NCBI GenBank assembly: GCA_001566295.1
Contig: KQ964285.1
Coordinates: forward strand, 23,000 to 86,999
DNA length: 64,000 bases
Direction: 5' to 3'
From: Microdochium bolleyi
Lineage: Eukaryota; Ascomycota; Sordariomycetes; Xylariales; Microdochiaceae
Shown here: positions 45,488-57,726 of the stretch, piece by piece
How positions within the stretch are numbered: position 1 is the first letter of the stretch
How the letters are laid out: each line of letters opens with the position of its first letter
Program-made: the position numbers and the translations under genes
The notes under the pieces: generated by a model
What the model was told of the DNA's origin: nothing
What the model saw: the letters and a program-made list of their open reading frames with translations, nothing else
The model's database searches: none

Positions 45488-47499
45488 ATGTCTTCCGAAC
45501 ACAGTCACCACCACGCCGGAGGTGGCGTCGCCATTGCGGTCTCCGATAAGCACCACGGGATTGCTCTTTGGCCGACACCCTCGAGTGATCCTAGGGATCC
45601 GCTGCGATGGCGCAGACGAGTCAAGATCGCTGCAATGCTGGCGGTCTCGTTGTCAAACTTTGTCGCCAACTTTGCGGGTGCTGGCTTCTCGGTAGCCACG
45701 CCTGTTCTCCAGGCCCAGTTCCAGAAGACCCCATCTGAGGTCAACGCGCTGCTCACGGTATGTGTGGGTTCATATTGTTACTCATGGCTCGCAAGGTGCT
45801 TGACGTATACATAGCAGCTGAAAGAAACTGACACGCGACACACTTTCATTCAGTTCAATTTCTTGCTCCTTGGCCTTGGCAACTTGTTCTGGGTCCCTTT
45901 GTCCCTCAAGGTCGGCAAACGCTTCGTCATGTTGTCTTCGATGGCACTACTATTCAGCGCCCTCATCTGGACAGCGAAAGCAACGACGTTCAACAGCCTG
46001 TTGGCAGCTCGCTGTGTGACAGGTTTCGCATCTTCCGCTGGCGAAGTAGGCATTCCTCACTCCTCAATCCGACAATAAAAAGCTGAGTGCTCACATTACC
46101 TGCAGAGTATTGTTCCGGGTGTTGTGTCAGACATTTTCTTCCTACACGAGAGGGCGACTATGATGGCAGTGTAAGTAGACGGTTCTCATGTTGGAATCGT
46201 TTGATATGGTGAGCCCCTCGCACAATCGGAGTGTATGCTAACGAAGTCGGCCTTCTAGTTATGTTGTCTTGACCTCCGGAGCTACTGCAGTCGGCCCTCT
46301 TGTTGCAGCTTTCATGGTGGGATATCTTCCAGGCACCTGGGTCGACTTCTCGTGGCTGTGCATGGCATTGGCACTGTTTTGCTTCATTTGCATGTTCTTC
46401 TTCTACCCTGAAAGCAACTTTGATCGGCCGTCCGAAACTGAAGATCAGGCTACTCGCTCTCACGCTGCCCCTCACGGCGAAGCCGTCAAGGACGAGGCAA
46501 CATCCACCCACCAGGAGGCCGGCGATAAGCATCCCACTGAGCAAGGCGTGCAGCATTTGGACCATGTCGACATCGACTGGCCCTCAGTCTGGACTTCCGT
46601 CATACGCTACGATAGCTCGTTGAAACTGAGCGTCGCGATACTAAGGCCCATTGCTTTCGTGGCATTGCCTCCCGTTCTCTGGGCCATCTTGATTTACGGC
46701 TCTGCGCTCGCCGCTCAAGTCATTCTTCTGTACGTGACGAGTATCGTCGCCACCCAAACTAGTCAACGCATGCGCTAATGTCTCTCTCCAAATGCAGCTT
46801 TGCTTTCCCGTCTCTCCTCATGGCACCGCCATATTTCTTCAACTCCGATGGTATTGGTCTCATCCAGATTGCCGCTCTGGTTGGCTTCATTGCTGCGTGC
46901 TTCAGTGGAGGCTTGATCTCAGACATCATTGTGACCCGGTTGATTCGGCGCAACAAGAACGAGTTCTTCCCCGAGCAGCGTCTCGTCTCGCTCGTTCCGG
47001 CGTTCTGGATTGGGCCACTTGGTTGCATCATCGCCGCCGTCGTGTGCTCCCAGAAGCTTTCCTGGGTGGGTATCGCGTTCGCGTTTGCGATGCGTAAGTC
47101 CTTCCCCTCTGTTCTTGTTATGTTATTCTGTCCACCGTCACACCCGGATCTAGGGGAGTCCTCAAGCCAGCGTGCTAACTTTGTTTTACTCTGCTCGGAA
47201 CAGTTTCCTACGGCACAGTCTTCTCGCCAAACATCGCCATCACATACGTCGCCGACTCGTTCCCACTGTACTCGTCCGAGTGCCTGGTCGCCATCAACGC
47301 CTGCAAGAACCTGGTCGCATTCCTCTTCCTGTACGTGTCGACGGATTGGGTCCACTCCCAGGGCTGGGTCCAGGTATACATGATCATGTTCATGGTGACT
47401 GTAGTTGCGCCCTTGCTCGCGGCGCCGTTGTACTATTTCCGCCATTCTCTCGCTGGTTTCAGTCACAGGGTCGTGGCTCGCATTAATAGGCTCGGCTAG
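45488..47499 (+). CDS. Major facilitator superfamily transporter
   Basis: Six exons (45488-45757, 45854-46045, 46106-46170, 46259-46729, 46798-47093, 47204-47499) give 529 aa, all phases consistent. The N-terminus is cytosolic and His-rich (SSEHSHHHAGGG), followed by DPRDPLRWRRRVK, the usual pre-helix motif of fungal polyspecific MFS proteins. Helices follow in two sixes: NFVANFAGAGFSVATPVLQ; a motif-A-like loop VPLSLKVGKR; SIVPGVVSDIFFLHERA; then a long central loop rich in His, Glu and Asp; and a second half with YFFNSDGIGLIQIAALVGF and PSWNIAITY-like segments (here SPNIAITYVADSFPLYSSECLVAI). It is probably a plasma-membrane drug/metabolite transporter and the likely exporter of the polyketide product, judging by position. 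Confidence 0.9.
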
Positions 47500-50400
47500 A
47501 AGGGGACGTCAATCGGCGCGCAAGAATGGGTCCATGTTGTGTGAAGAGGGTGCTGTATCGAGCCCTCGGGTTATCTCAGCAGGTGATGGCAAGAATACTT
47601 CGCAGGTTTACAGGCGCAATTGATCCTTGCCGGGCTCTAGCTTTAATTATTTGATGTCCGGGCCAGTCGTCCATTCGAGGCATATGCTCGATACCCTGCC
47701 CTTGTCAGAAAGGGCTGGCCTTGTAGTCGTCATTCGCTCTGCGCGGCGACGAGTTTTCTTCACTTGACAAGGGATCGCAGCTGTTAAATTTCTGGGAATA
47801 ATCGATCCGTGACCTTTTGTCTCATGTTTTCGTTTCTCTCGCAATTCTTTTTTCTTCCTTTTTTGTGGTGGACTGGACCAACAGACGTAATCGCGACCAG
47901 ATTTATTGCTATCAAAGAGTGAAATGAGACATACTCTTGCTTCCACCTTCTTTTGTGCGTCGCTACAAGTTTAGTCGCAGACCTGAACCTCAGAACTAGC
48001 CGATATCTTGTGCTGCCTGAGACAATGGGGTGAGGCGTCGGCGTTGCTGATGTCCAGCGTCGGATATCGGCGGTCACTGAAGTGCTCGACAAATTGAGCA
48101 GTAAACCGCAGGTTCTTCGTTTGAAGAGATCGTCGTTTCCAGCACCATCGGCAGAGCCGGCGCCAGGTCGGAGATCGGCGTGCGACATAATGCACGTCTC
48201 GTTGCATTTATCTACAGGCCTTGAGAATATGCTTCAAACTAAAGCAGATCACCATCTCGGGTGCGATTCGGGGAATTAAGGTTTGCTTTGTTGATTAGGT
48301 TGCCAGGCTCGTCAGTGGCGGTTGCGGGTGCACACATTAAGTAAACGAGCATGGTGCTACCCTTGCGACTGTAGAACTTTAATGTGCAGAGCAACGGTCT
48401 TGGCTGTACCGACAAAGCGTTTCAGGAAAGGACCACAAGGTTTTATTAGTGTGCTTGCTAATCTCTTCTGGTCCAAAACGGAAAGACTCTCGGTAAGCTC
48501 TGGCGTCCTCGAAAAGGCAAAGCCAACATGAACATGCCGTTACCACAACGCGACAACATTACCTAACATCAAGCCGGTTCATAACCTACCTTCGACACAT
48601 ACCGCAATCTGCCAAGACACGCATTGCATGACTATTGGCGCGCATGTCACTATGGCCCGGACCGGGTACCTGCGTCGCGTCGCAACTGGCCCCGCGTATG
48701 CGGCTAAAGATACTTCCCCGGACCACCCGCCTAGCCTATCGGGGAGTCGGTACCTGCATACTCCGTAGACCCAACGGCCACGGATGCAACGGGGTTATGC
48801 CGTTGGACGGTGGTGCGCCTGACACCAAAAGGAGATGACACCGCCAAAGCGCTGGAGCGATGAAAAACCTTGACAGACAATGCTTGCTAAGACAACCCAA
48901 AGAAATGGGACGCCAAGAGCTGAGAAGCACCACACAATCTGTTTGTTGCAACTATGACTCGGGAGCCGCGCGTATCCTTTGCTTGGCTGTCGCATGAGCC
49001 ACGGGTAAGCAGCGGTGCGTCTTGCCAGGAGCAAGCTCGATCTGTGCCCGGGATGTGCAAGCTGCTCGAGCGGTTGTTCTCGTTCCTGGATGCCACTGGA
49101 AGACACCTTGCGGAGAGCCTCAGTGCTGAGCATGAACGTGGCGCCCAAATCCAATCCAGGCATGCGTGGCTGCCAAGAAGAGCCGCGTTGGTACTAATCT
49201 TGAGTCGGCAGCTGGTGCCACGATTCGGCAAGGGACCCCTGACCACCTGTCCGCTAAATGTCAGCCGCCAAGAAGATCGATCCGTCGACGGAGCATCCCT
49301 GAACGTGGAACAACGTTCGGGGGGTGGCATGCGAGCATGGGCTTCCAAGCGTTCTAGAAACTCAATTACCGCCAAGACAACCCCCGGCCATGGGGCGAAC
49401 GACTAGGACGAGTGTGCTCGGGCGCGGGTAATCAACGATGGGGGCGGGCGACCCACGGCGCAGGAATGGGCGAAGTGCTGGCACCAGTCTCGGCCGAATG
49501 CCTTCCATGACGGCACACGGCGATCGGCCAGCAGGCAATCCACGATGCAGCAGTAGGCTTGAGTAATAATGGCAACAGGCATGTATGACCGCATAGGGAG
49601 CGGACAGTGCCAATGCCAAGCATGGCTTCCGGCCGTGTTCACCGTTCAGCTCCGCATCCTCGCAAACAAGAAAGGTAATGACACACACGCGTGCAGACCG
49701 TACAGCCGGTTTCACTGATGGGCTTTCTCCTCCTCTCTGGTGGATGTCAAGTCCTGGATCTGCTGCTAGCTTGCAGAGGCCCAACGCCGCGAATACGATC
49801 ATGCGCGCGTGTAGTGGTTAGGCGGGGACGAGAGCCCATTTGTCACCTTAGGATATAGGCTCTAGTAACTGGGAGGTCACTGCGTAATTTGTGGACATCC
49901 GACATCATGCTCGCACACCGAGTTCGCGCTCGCTGATAGTCTGCCGTCTTCCAACTGTTGGTGTCGTTACGGTGTTTTGGTGATGAAAGAGCCCTGTCCA
50001 TTCTTCAAGGTCCGCTATGGAACGGCCGGGGCTGGATGGCGTTGATGTCGGTTCTGGCGTGCCGACCTGCACCAGGGGTCTTGTCAGCTCTGGATGCAGA
50101 AGAATGCCTCACAGCAAGCGGCTGATATCACGGGGAGATCTGTCCTTCCTCACAGGCTACAGGGTGTGCTTCAGTGACGAGTAACAGCTTCGTGTGTACA
50201 CTTCTGAGGTCATCGGCATTTCCGCGCGCAGACATTGTCGCAACTTCCCGTTGGCCACATGAAACAGCGCTGGGAAACGGCGTGTCCGAGTCACAATGCA
50301 GCCATGACCAGGCTACAGGACGCAGGTCTCAATACAAGCTGAAAGGCAGCTGTAGGGTGTGCCTGGATCACCGTGATCATGGCGTGCATGCCTTGGCCTT

Positions 50401-51103
50401 GGGACACGAGGCCCTATGGATTCGAGTCTCGCACGATATCTACTTGGCGCAGGCTCAGCTCAGCTTACATACTGGAGCAATTTCTCCCGTAAAAAGCCTA
50501 AGTTCCGGCAAACCACGCTGACCCATCGAAGTCGATGGGCAGTTTGGTGTGTGGCGCCATCCAGGGTGCCCGCTACATGACTCGGGGCCAAATTGGCCAA
50601 GCTGGTAACCGGTCGTACGAACATCCCGATGGCCCGATGAGGGGTGGGTGGCGGCAGGGTTTGTTCAGAACTCCGGACAAAGCCGCATTGTGGTTATTTT
50701 GGCTCGAGGCTAGCCAGAACCCCAGACGCCTTTAGTCGCAGGTACAGGGAACAGGGCATGGCTGGACGACGACCCGCCTGTCATGACGCATCCACTTCAG
50801 CCCTCCGCAGCACCAGGTGCGCAAAGAGAGGTCGACAAAGGTGGTTGGCCACCAGCGAGGAGCCGCAGTCCCTGGCTGGACACGAGTCCGCGCAGCCCGG
50901 AAAGTGTATATTAGGCAAAGACCCCCGTGCAGAGGAGAGCTGTCCGGGTTTTTACCTCCTCAACCTGATAATACCATCGGCATCAGCTGAACATAATCTT
51001 CGGATTCCTTGTGGACAGTACTCCTTCCACAGTCATTCTTTACAAGTCACTCCTTTACACGACATTCTTTTACAATATCTAGTTCCAAACCCTCTAGTTC
51101 AAC
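47500..51103. other. Long intergenic region, no gene recognised
   Basis: About 3.6 kb between the MFS and chitin deacetylase genes. The open frames on both strands (for example 48887-49375, -) are shadows without domains. I looked for short exons with good splice sites, tRNAs and repeats and found none. It could be the right border of the PKS cluster. The last 200 bases are the deacetylase promoter and a pyrimidine-rich leader. Confidence 0.45.
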
Positions 51104-52362
51104 ATGCGTGTCACTGCCAGCAACATCTTTTGCAGCGCCCTGCTGCTCGGCAGCGTTGCCGCCAAGCCTCTCGCCCGCTACCCATGCGGCAACCACACTG
51201 CTCCAGGCCACGGTAACGGGGACGGTGTCCCTCCGGTTGATGGCAATGTCGTGCCATCCGGAACAGTCATCGTCAAGTGCACTGTCCCCGGGACTATTGC
51301 TTTGACTTTCGACGATGGTCCCTCCGACTACACCATCAAGGCACTGGATCTTCTCAAGGAGGCTGGGATGCGCGCTACCTTCTTCCTCAACGGTGACAAT
51401 TACGTACGTTCTCGCCCTCCTCTTTTCTCGTCATCGCGCCACTGTTGCTGATAGAGAAATTGTACAGTCCAAGATCGAGAACCGCGTCGCCGAGGTGAAC
51501 CGCATGGTTGCCGAGGGCCACCAGGTTGGCTCGCACACGTACGCTTCCCCTCTTTGGCACTCGATGAGTTGCATCCCAGCTAATGCAACAACCCACTGTA
51601 GTTGGAACCACCCGTTCCTCTCCAAGCTGAGCGACGTCGAGGTCCGCTCTCAGATGTACCGTCTCGAGGAAGCCTTGTACAAAATCATTGGCAAGATCCC
51701 GACGCACATGCGCCCTCCGTACTTTGACTACAACAACAACACCCTCGCCGCTCTCGGCTCGATCGGATACAAGGTCATCAACGCCGACATCGACACGTTC
51801 GACTGGCAGTTCAACACCAAGGACAACTTCCAGACCGCCGTCACCAACTTCCGCAACGGCGTCAACAGCAAGGGCTCTATCACGCTGATGCACGACGTCC
51901 ACTTTGGCACCATCGAGTACATTCTGCCTGAGGTCATCAAGATTGTCAAGGAGTCCGGCCTGAAGGGTAAGTTCATGTCGCTAACTCGCCCTCTTACAAC
52001 TAACAAGCCCAACACTCTGGAACGATCTTTCAACTAACCCTCCTGCGAACCCAGCTGTGCCTGTTGGCGAGTGCCTCGGCGAATCTCCCGCGGCCTGGTA
52101 CCGCGGCCCCCGCCCTGCCGGAAGCACCACCATCGTGCCCCTGCCCACCACCACTGCGGCCCCTACCAGTACCGCTTCTGCCACTGCCACCGGCTCGGTC
52201 AGGCCCCAGCCTACCGGCGTCATCGGCCCCGGCGCCTCCTGCGGTGGTACTGAAGGCTACGTCTGCAGCGTTGGCAACTGCTGCTCGCAGTATAACTTCT
52301 GCGGTGACACTAGCGCCCACTGCGGCGCTGGCTGCCAGTCCGCCTTTGGTCTCTGCAACTAG
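51104..52362 (+). CDS. Secreted chitin deacetylase (CE4) with C-terminal CBM18
   Basis: Four exons (51104-51403, 51468-51538, 51602-51966, 52055-52362) give 347 aa. The signal peptide covers residues 1-20 (MRVTASNIFCSALLLGSVAA). CE4 motifs in order: motif 1 TFDDGPS (metal Asp about 71); motif 2 HTWNHP, assembled across an intron; motif 3 RPPYFDYN; motif 4 DIDTFDWQ; motif 5 LMHDVHFGT. All metal-binding and catalytic residues are present. A Thr/Pro/Ala linker (PLPTTTAAPTSTASAT) leads to a CBM18 chitin-binding domain with paired cysteines (GASCGGTEGYVCSVGNCCSQ, then FCGDTSAHCGAGC). It deacetylates chitin to chitosan at the wall, which can shield hyphae from plant or host recognition. It is unlikely to belong to the metabolite cluster. 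Confidence 0.94.
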
Positions 52363-53499
52363 GGCAACCACCAAGAAGAGTCAGTTGCAATCACTACGGC
52401 GATGATAGCTCGCTCGAAGAGATTGTTTGATTGACGCGCACAAGTTTGAGAGAGCAAAGGAAAGGAGGGAGTGAGGTAGAGAGGGAGAGGGGAGAGAGGG
52501 AGATATTATAATTCGCTAGACAATCTTCAAACAGTGAAAAACTATAGACCGCCTCATTGGCCTTCATGAGTCGGACTTTTCTCGCTTACAGATTTCTGCT
52601 TGATGGATGTATATCTACGCCATCATCTTTGTACCATTACCTTTGCCTTCTTTGGTGCATATTTTCATGTCATCTCGCATCAGCTGACAGGATACAACGA
52701 GACTCTTGGGTTCTCTGTTCGCCAGTTATGGCTGCTGTGCTCAACCGGCATATAAAACGTTGTCAACTTAATCCGTGCAATCCGCGACTGTAGCGATCAC
52801 CTCATCCGGGGGCCGCAGTTCGCGAGAATGTGTCTGTTCGCACAAGTGGATCCTGTCGTCGGCCACTTCCTTGCTTCTTCTAGGATAGAACGGGCCGAGG
52901 ACCACCACGGCCCGCCTTGCGACTGGAATCCTGCCGGATTTTAACGCACTTGGGAGCATGGGTACAGCGTCCTGACCTCTGATGGTAAATTCTAGTGGTC
53001 ACGGAGCGCGATGTTGGCGAGATCGAGCAGTATTTCCTGTTTGGGAAAAGAGACTGCGGGGATGTAGGGGCCTGGCAGACGCCACTTCTGGGACAGGTCT
53101 CCAGGCCCATGGGAGGAGCTGGTTAGCACTGACACCCTGCAAGTAGCAGGCAAGGATCTTGGTTTGTGATAGGAGTATGATCACCGGATCCCATTTGCCC
53201 AGGGGTCAGGACACTAGGATCCTTGGAATCTGTCCGTTCTTGTATCGTCCGGAACACCGATGCTTTAAAACAGGGGACTACCTTAGTAGTATTGCGTTGA
53301 AGGCGATATGTGTTATTGGCTGTACATAATACGTGGATTCAGAAATGAAACACTGATAAGTGCCCTTGCTGGCTACCAGTGGAGCAGCTTGAACAAGATG
53401 GCTGAATTTAGTCTGCACAACAATGTTTACTCCCCGTGCGGCGTGGTTCTAGCCCTCATATTAACACTCTCCATGTTTTCCTCATTCCTGTCTCTTCGG
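52363..53499. other. Intergenic, convergent ends, with GA-rich tract
   Basis: The deacetylase 3' UTR contains a purine-only-like tract (about 52448-52503, almost all G and A). No exon or RNA gene recognised in the rest. Confidence 0.45.
52448..52503 (+). repeat. Purine (GA)-rich tract
   Basis: Nearly uninterrupted G and A with AGGGAGAGG-like units in the 3' UTR of the chitin deacetylase gene. It is simple-sequence DNA, without evident function. Confidence 0.8.
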
Positions 53500-55250
53500 C
53501 TAGTCATTGGACAAGCCGAGATCCTGCGAGTCAACCCAGTTGCCGTGGAGGCCAATGCGCAGGTTCATGGGCAGGTAGATAATGGCCTGCGCTTGGGTGA
53601 AGTCGCGGGTATCGACAATGTGCAGCTCGCTCACCATGGCGCTGAGGTTGTTGACCAGGGCCATAATGTAGCCGTCGCCCTCGGCCGCGTCCTTGGAGCG
53701 CGGGATGAAGACGGGCTCCTGGACGATGTGAGTGCGCCCCGGAGAGTACTTGACGAGAGCGCCCGTGTTGAGATCAAGTTTGCCGATGCCGTTGTAGGGC
53801 GCGAAGCCACCCAGCAGGTGGGCGATGGCTTGGTAGTCGGTGCCCAGGGCCGGGTCCATGACGATGTAGAAGACAGTGCTGTGCTTCTTTGAGGACACGC
53901 GGTCGTCGATACGCGGGAACTCGCAGTCGTCTGGGCCCAGTATCACGGCAGTCGGCAGCTCCAGATCGTCGGATCGCGGGTCAATCGTGTACCGCGACAA
54001 ATCTGTGCGGCAGGCACCGCTCTTCGGGTCCGGCGCATTGCCTTCTTTGTCAGGCCACCAGACAAAGACGTTTTCCTTTGCCATGGGCAGGTCGAACACA
54101 ATCTTGCCGTCGGCTGTCTCGTGCGCATTGGCCGTGTGTCCTGGGAACGCAGTTGGGCCACGGAACCACTTCACAAATTGGATTATGATCAGTCAGCCTT
54201 GTCGCGTACTGTGCTCGATCCAGGGGGGGTGGGGGGGGGGGTTGTCAATGTGGGATCGAATCACTCACCTTGACGTTGGAGTTGTTGCCTCCGTGACGTG
54301 GCATGACACCGAGGTAAAAGGGGATTTCAGGCGTCCACTGCCAGTGTTCGCCGCCGGTCTTGAGCCGATCGACGTCGCAAGTCAGGCAATTGAGGGGGAA
54401 CAAGACCTGTTTGGTCAAAGGTAAAGCAACATCGTTAGACACGGACCGATGCAAAGAGTTTCTTCCCGAGACTGAGTAGAGAAACATACCCAGTTGTCTG
54501 TCACTGCAAAGTCGTGAATCATGGCAACCGCAGGTGCCACTACCCATGAAATGTTGCCGACCTTCCCATCGGGAGACACAGTCCAGTAGCATACGTCCGG
54601 GGTGCCGTCGCCCTTAGCCTCGTAGCCGAAGCAGTGCAGCTCGTTGGTAACGGGGTCCAGCTTGGGGTGACTACACACTGTAAGTATATTGACACGACTG
54701 GCTGCTTCAGGGCTTAAACATACGCTGTGAAGGTCAGGCTGGGCATCTGGCCGCCAAAGTCTTCGATGCCGATTGTCTCGAGAGTGACTGGGTCCATGGC
54801 GTAGGCGGGCGAGTCCTCCTTGCAGGCGAGCAGGCGGCCGTTGAAGTAGAAGATGTTGGTATTGGCAGTGCTGCGGACCTGGAACTCGACGAGGTCGGTG
54901 TACTTGTTGCGATACTTTCCGAGGAGGGCGCGCTGGGCCTGGCGCTCGCGCACAAACTTCTCAGTGCGCACATAGCGCTGCTTGAAGTGGCACCTGCCGT
55001 TCTGGATGCGGAAGGCTGAGATGTTGCCGTCGCCGTTGAACCACGGGTCGTTGTCGATGAAGGGAACCATCTGCGGGTCGGGCATGACGCGATAGAAGGT
55101 GCCGTTGATGCCGTCGGGGATGATTCCCTCGACCTCGAGGTTCTGGACCTCGCCCTCGAAGCGGCTGGGCTTCATGATGCCAGAGAACTGTGGGAATTTG
55201 CCAAAGGCCTGAGACCCCGTTGGGGGCTGGTTTCGAAAGTGGCCCGCCAT
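53500..55250 (-). CDS. Carotenoid/lignostilbene cleavage oxygenase (RPE65 family)
   Basis: Four exons (55250-54724, 54670-54490, 54406-54269, 54168-53500) give 504 aa, phases consistent. The four iron-binding histidines of the seven-bladed propeller are all present: H177 (TAHPKLDP, completed by splicing), H228 (IHDFAVTDNW), H293 (PGHTANAHE) and H490 (IGLHGNW). The N-terminus lacks a transit peptide and starts like fungal stilbene dioxygenases (GEVQNLEVEGIIPDGINGTFYRVMPDPQ). The enzyme inserts O2 across a C=C bond, giving two carbonyl products. Fungal relatives cut resveratrol-type stilbenes or carotenoids. It is head-to-head with an FAD monooxygenase across about 700 bp. The third intron contains a G7-T-G11 run. 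Confidence 0.93.
54223..54241 (+). repeat. Poly-G run (G7-T-G11) in an intron of the cleavage oxygenase
   Basis: On the gene's strand it is a poly-C run within intron 3 (54268-54169). It is a slippage-prone tract and a place where sequencing length may be wrong. It does not affect coding. Confidence 0.9.
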
Positions 55251-55956
55251 GGTTGGCTGCGTGATGGCTGTGTCGAGCGAGGTGTGCTGGGCCGGGCAAC
55301 TAATGCGACGAGGAACTTCAAAGTCTACCTATGTGCCCCGTGGTATGAATGAATGGAATGCAGTGAATATCGCTAAGGTACTTTGTCCTGGAGCTTTTGG
55401 GATTATGGGGAGGGACTGACTGTCCCTGCGCTGAATGGCCTGGGAATGTTAGCAAAGGGGTCTAGACTTGCCAATTGAGTTCATCTGAGCCATCTCTTTT
55501 CTACCTCGTTCCACAATGTTGTGATGAAGCAAATGACGACCACATGGCCAGTCTAAATCGTGGCACCGGCTCGTGGCCTCGAACCTTCGTTCATGGACCC
55601 TGGTAAGCCTCGGGATGTGTCTGTGCTCCCCGCAGCGGCTACCCCCGCCGGGGAAAGGGCGGAAGCTCGGGGGGAGCTCGAAGTGGCGGCCGAAATAGAA
55701 CGGCGCGGAGTAGTGGTGCGGAGAAGCACCGACGCCCTGACGCCCTCCCAGCTCCCCGGCCGGGGAGAGATGAGTCGGACCAGCAGACGCGAGCCCCCAT
55801 CGAAAACGTACATGCGATATATCTGCTTATGGATCACGTGGATTCGAGCGCATAATGCAGAGCATGGCATCACGTTCCCCCTTCGACGTTGCACAAGCCA
55901 AAAGCCTGACACCACCAAGTCCCCTACCCGCACAGACCTGCCCAGCATGACTGTCA
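55251..55956. promoter_or_regulatory. Divergent promoter of cleavage oxygenase and FAD monooxygenase, with a 16-bp perfect palindrome
   Basis: A perfect palindrome CTCCCCGGCCGGGGAG lies at 55752-55767, and a related CCGGGGAAA at 55648-55656. Abutting inverted CCGG/CGG units are the kind of site bound by Zn2Cys6 dimers; a regulator of that class lies 3.2 kb away. CreA-type sites are an alternative reading. No exon recognised. Confidence 0.5.
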
Positions 55957-57726
55957 ATGGAAAACCAGACGTCGGGCATTATCAGGTATGGCCCCCAGTG
56001 TCATCCTACAACTATCAAGATCTACACTGGTACCATACTGTGGCTCACACCCAGGCCCTTGCGGTTCGCAAACCAGTCCTTCAATATTTCCTACCCCAGC
56101 CGGAGCCTCGAGTTCCTCGACGACCCCATCCTGAAGCCAAAGACAAATGGCCACGCCCAAGCCGAGCCACGCGCATTAGAAATTCTCGTCGTCGGCGCCG
56201 GGCTCGGCGGGCTAGCTGCCGCGGTCGCTCTGGCACGTCACGGCCACTCGGTCCGCGTACTTGAGCAGGCCCGGGAGCTCGGCGAGGTCGGTGCCGGCAT
56301 CCAGATCCCGCCCAATTCGGCTCGGCTGCTGTCGCGCTGGGGGGTCGATCGCTTCTGGGGGGGAAAGGTCGTCGAGCCCGGCAGCATCACATTTCGCCGC
56401 TGGCAGAACGGCAAGGCCATCGCGCACACGCCGCTGCGGCCCGAGTTCGCCGAAAAGTATGCCGCTCCGTACTTGACGATCCACCGCGCAGATTTTCACA
56501 ATGCACTCCAGCAGCGCGCCATTGAGCTCGGCGTGAACATACAGACGGGTGCCCAGGTCGTCAACTTCGACTCGGAGACGCCTTCAGTCACGACCCACGA
56601 AGGCCAGACATTCCGAGCGGACCTGGTCGTTGTCGCAAATGGCATCAAGTCGACCGCACATGAGGCCCTCGGGCACGGGACTACCAACGGCGCTTACCAG
56701 ACAGGCTTCGCCGCATATCGCGCCACCGTGGACGTGGACAAGATCAGGGCAGATAAGGAGCTCGCTTGGGTCACCGAGAACCCGAACCTCAACGTTTGGT
56801 AAGAAAGAGCCTTCGGACCTCGCTTTTTGGAGCAGTGGAGTGCTGACTGTTGCGTCGCAGGATTGGAGAAGACAGGCACGTCATGACATACACCATCTCT
56901 GCCGGCTCGTCGTTCAACATGGTTCTCTCGCATGTCGACAGCAGTGACCCTCGCAACTGGAACCCAGACACAGTTCTCGAAGAGATGAGACAACAATTTG
57001 CAGAGTGGGACCCTCAGTAAGTGGTAAACTTGGTTATCCTTCCACGCCGCGCAGTCTTCTTTTTTGCGAACGGCCCCCTCGAACAAGGAACTTGAGTACG
57101 TAGCGCGTTGACACAAACACTAACTCGATTCAATCAGACTAGTAAAGATAATCAACATGATCACCAAGACCATGAAGTGGCCTCTGGCCTCAATGCGACC
57201 CACGAAAAACTGGCTGTCGACCTCGGGCAAGCTGGTCATGATGGGCGACGCCGTGCACGCGATGGTGCCATACATGTCTCAAGGTAATTCCCTTACTACT
57301 ATTTAAATCCAATACATTCAGATCTGACGAACAATACCATCAGGCGCCGCCATGGCAGTTGAGGACGCCGCGGCCCTGGCTATTGCTGTACAGCATGCCG
57401 TTATCACCAGCAATAGTTCGCCATCGTCGGGTCTCCCAGGCGCCTTGAGGGCCTTTGAACGCGAGCGCAGCTTGCGGGGTTGCCAGATGCAGCAGGCCTC
57501 GCTCGTGAACGGCAAGCTGTGGCACCTCCCCGACGGCACCGCGCAGGAGGCGAGGGACGCAGCGACCCGCGCCGAGGTCGAGGGCGTGCCGTTCCGGGTG
57601 AGCGCGAACCAGTGGAGCGATCCGACCACACAAAAGTGGACATATGGATATGATGCCGAGGCCGAGATGACGAGGGCGCTGAAAGAGCAAAGTTTGTGGG
57701 ATATGCAGCCAAAGACACAGAAGTGA
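55957..57726 (+). CDS. FAD-dependent monooxygenase (salicylate hydroxylase-like)
   Basis: Exons 55957-55985, 56055-56798, 56861-57016, 57138-57283 and 57344-57726 give 485 aa. The first intron (55986-56054, GTATGG...CCCAG) is 69 nt with no stop in frame, so without splicing the protein is 508 aa; which form is real is uncertain. The Rossmann motif is ILVVGAGLGGLAAAVALARHG, ending in a GXGXXG turn and the acidic ribose contact VRVLEQA. It is followed by GEVGAGIQIPPNSARLL, the DG-like motif region VVVANGIKS, and the GD motif GDAVHAMVPYMSQGAAMAVEDA. This is a class A flavoprotein hydroxylase using NAD(P)H and O2 on aromatic substrates. Paired with a C=C-cleaving dioxygenase, it could act on the resulting aromatic aldehyde or acid; this is inference. 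Confidence 0.92.

Noticed and set aside
48887..49375. 162-codon open frame (-) in a gene-poor stretch
   Set aside because: Overlaps other equally long frames on both strands, with no recognisable motif or promoter.
48300..50900. CRISPR-like or long tandem arrays
   Set aside because: None present; this is eukaryotic DNA and no regularly spaced repeats were seen.
55570..55590. GGTTCGAGGCC-like B box suggesting a tRNA
   Set aside because: The flanking bases do not form a T stem or acceptor stem, and no anticodon arm is present.
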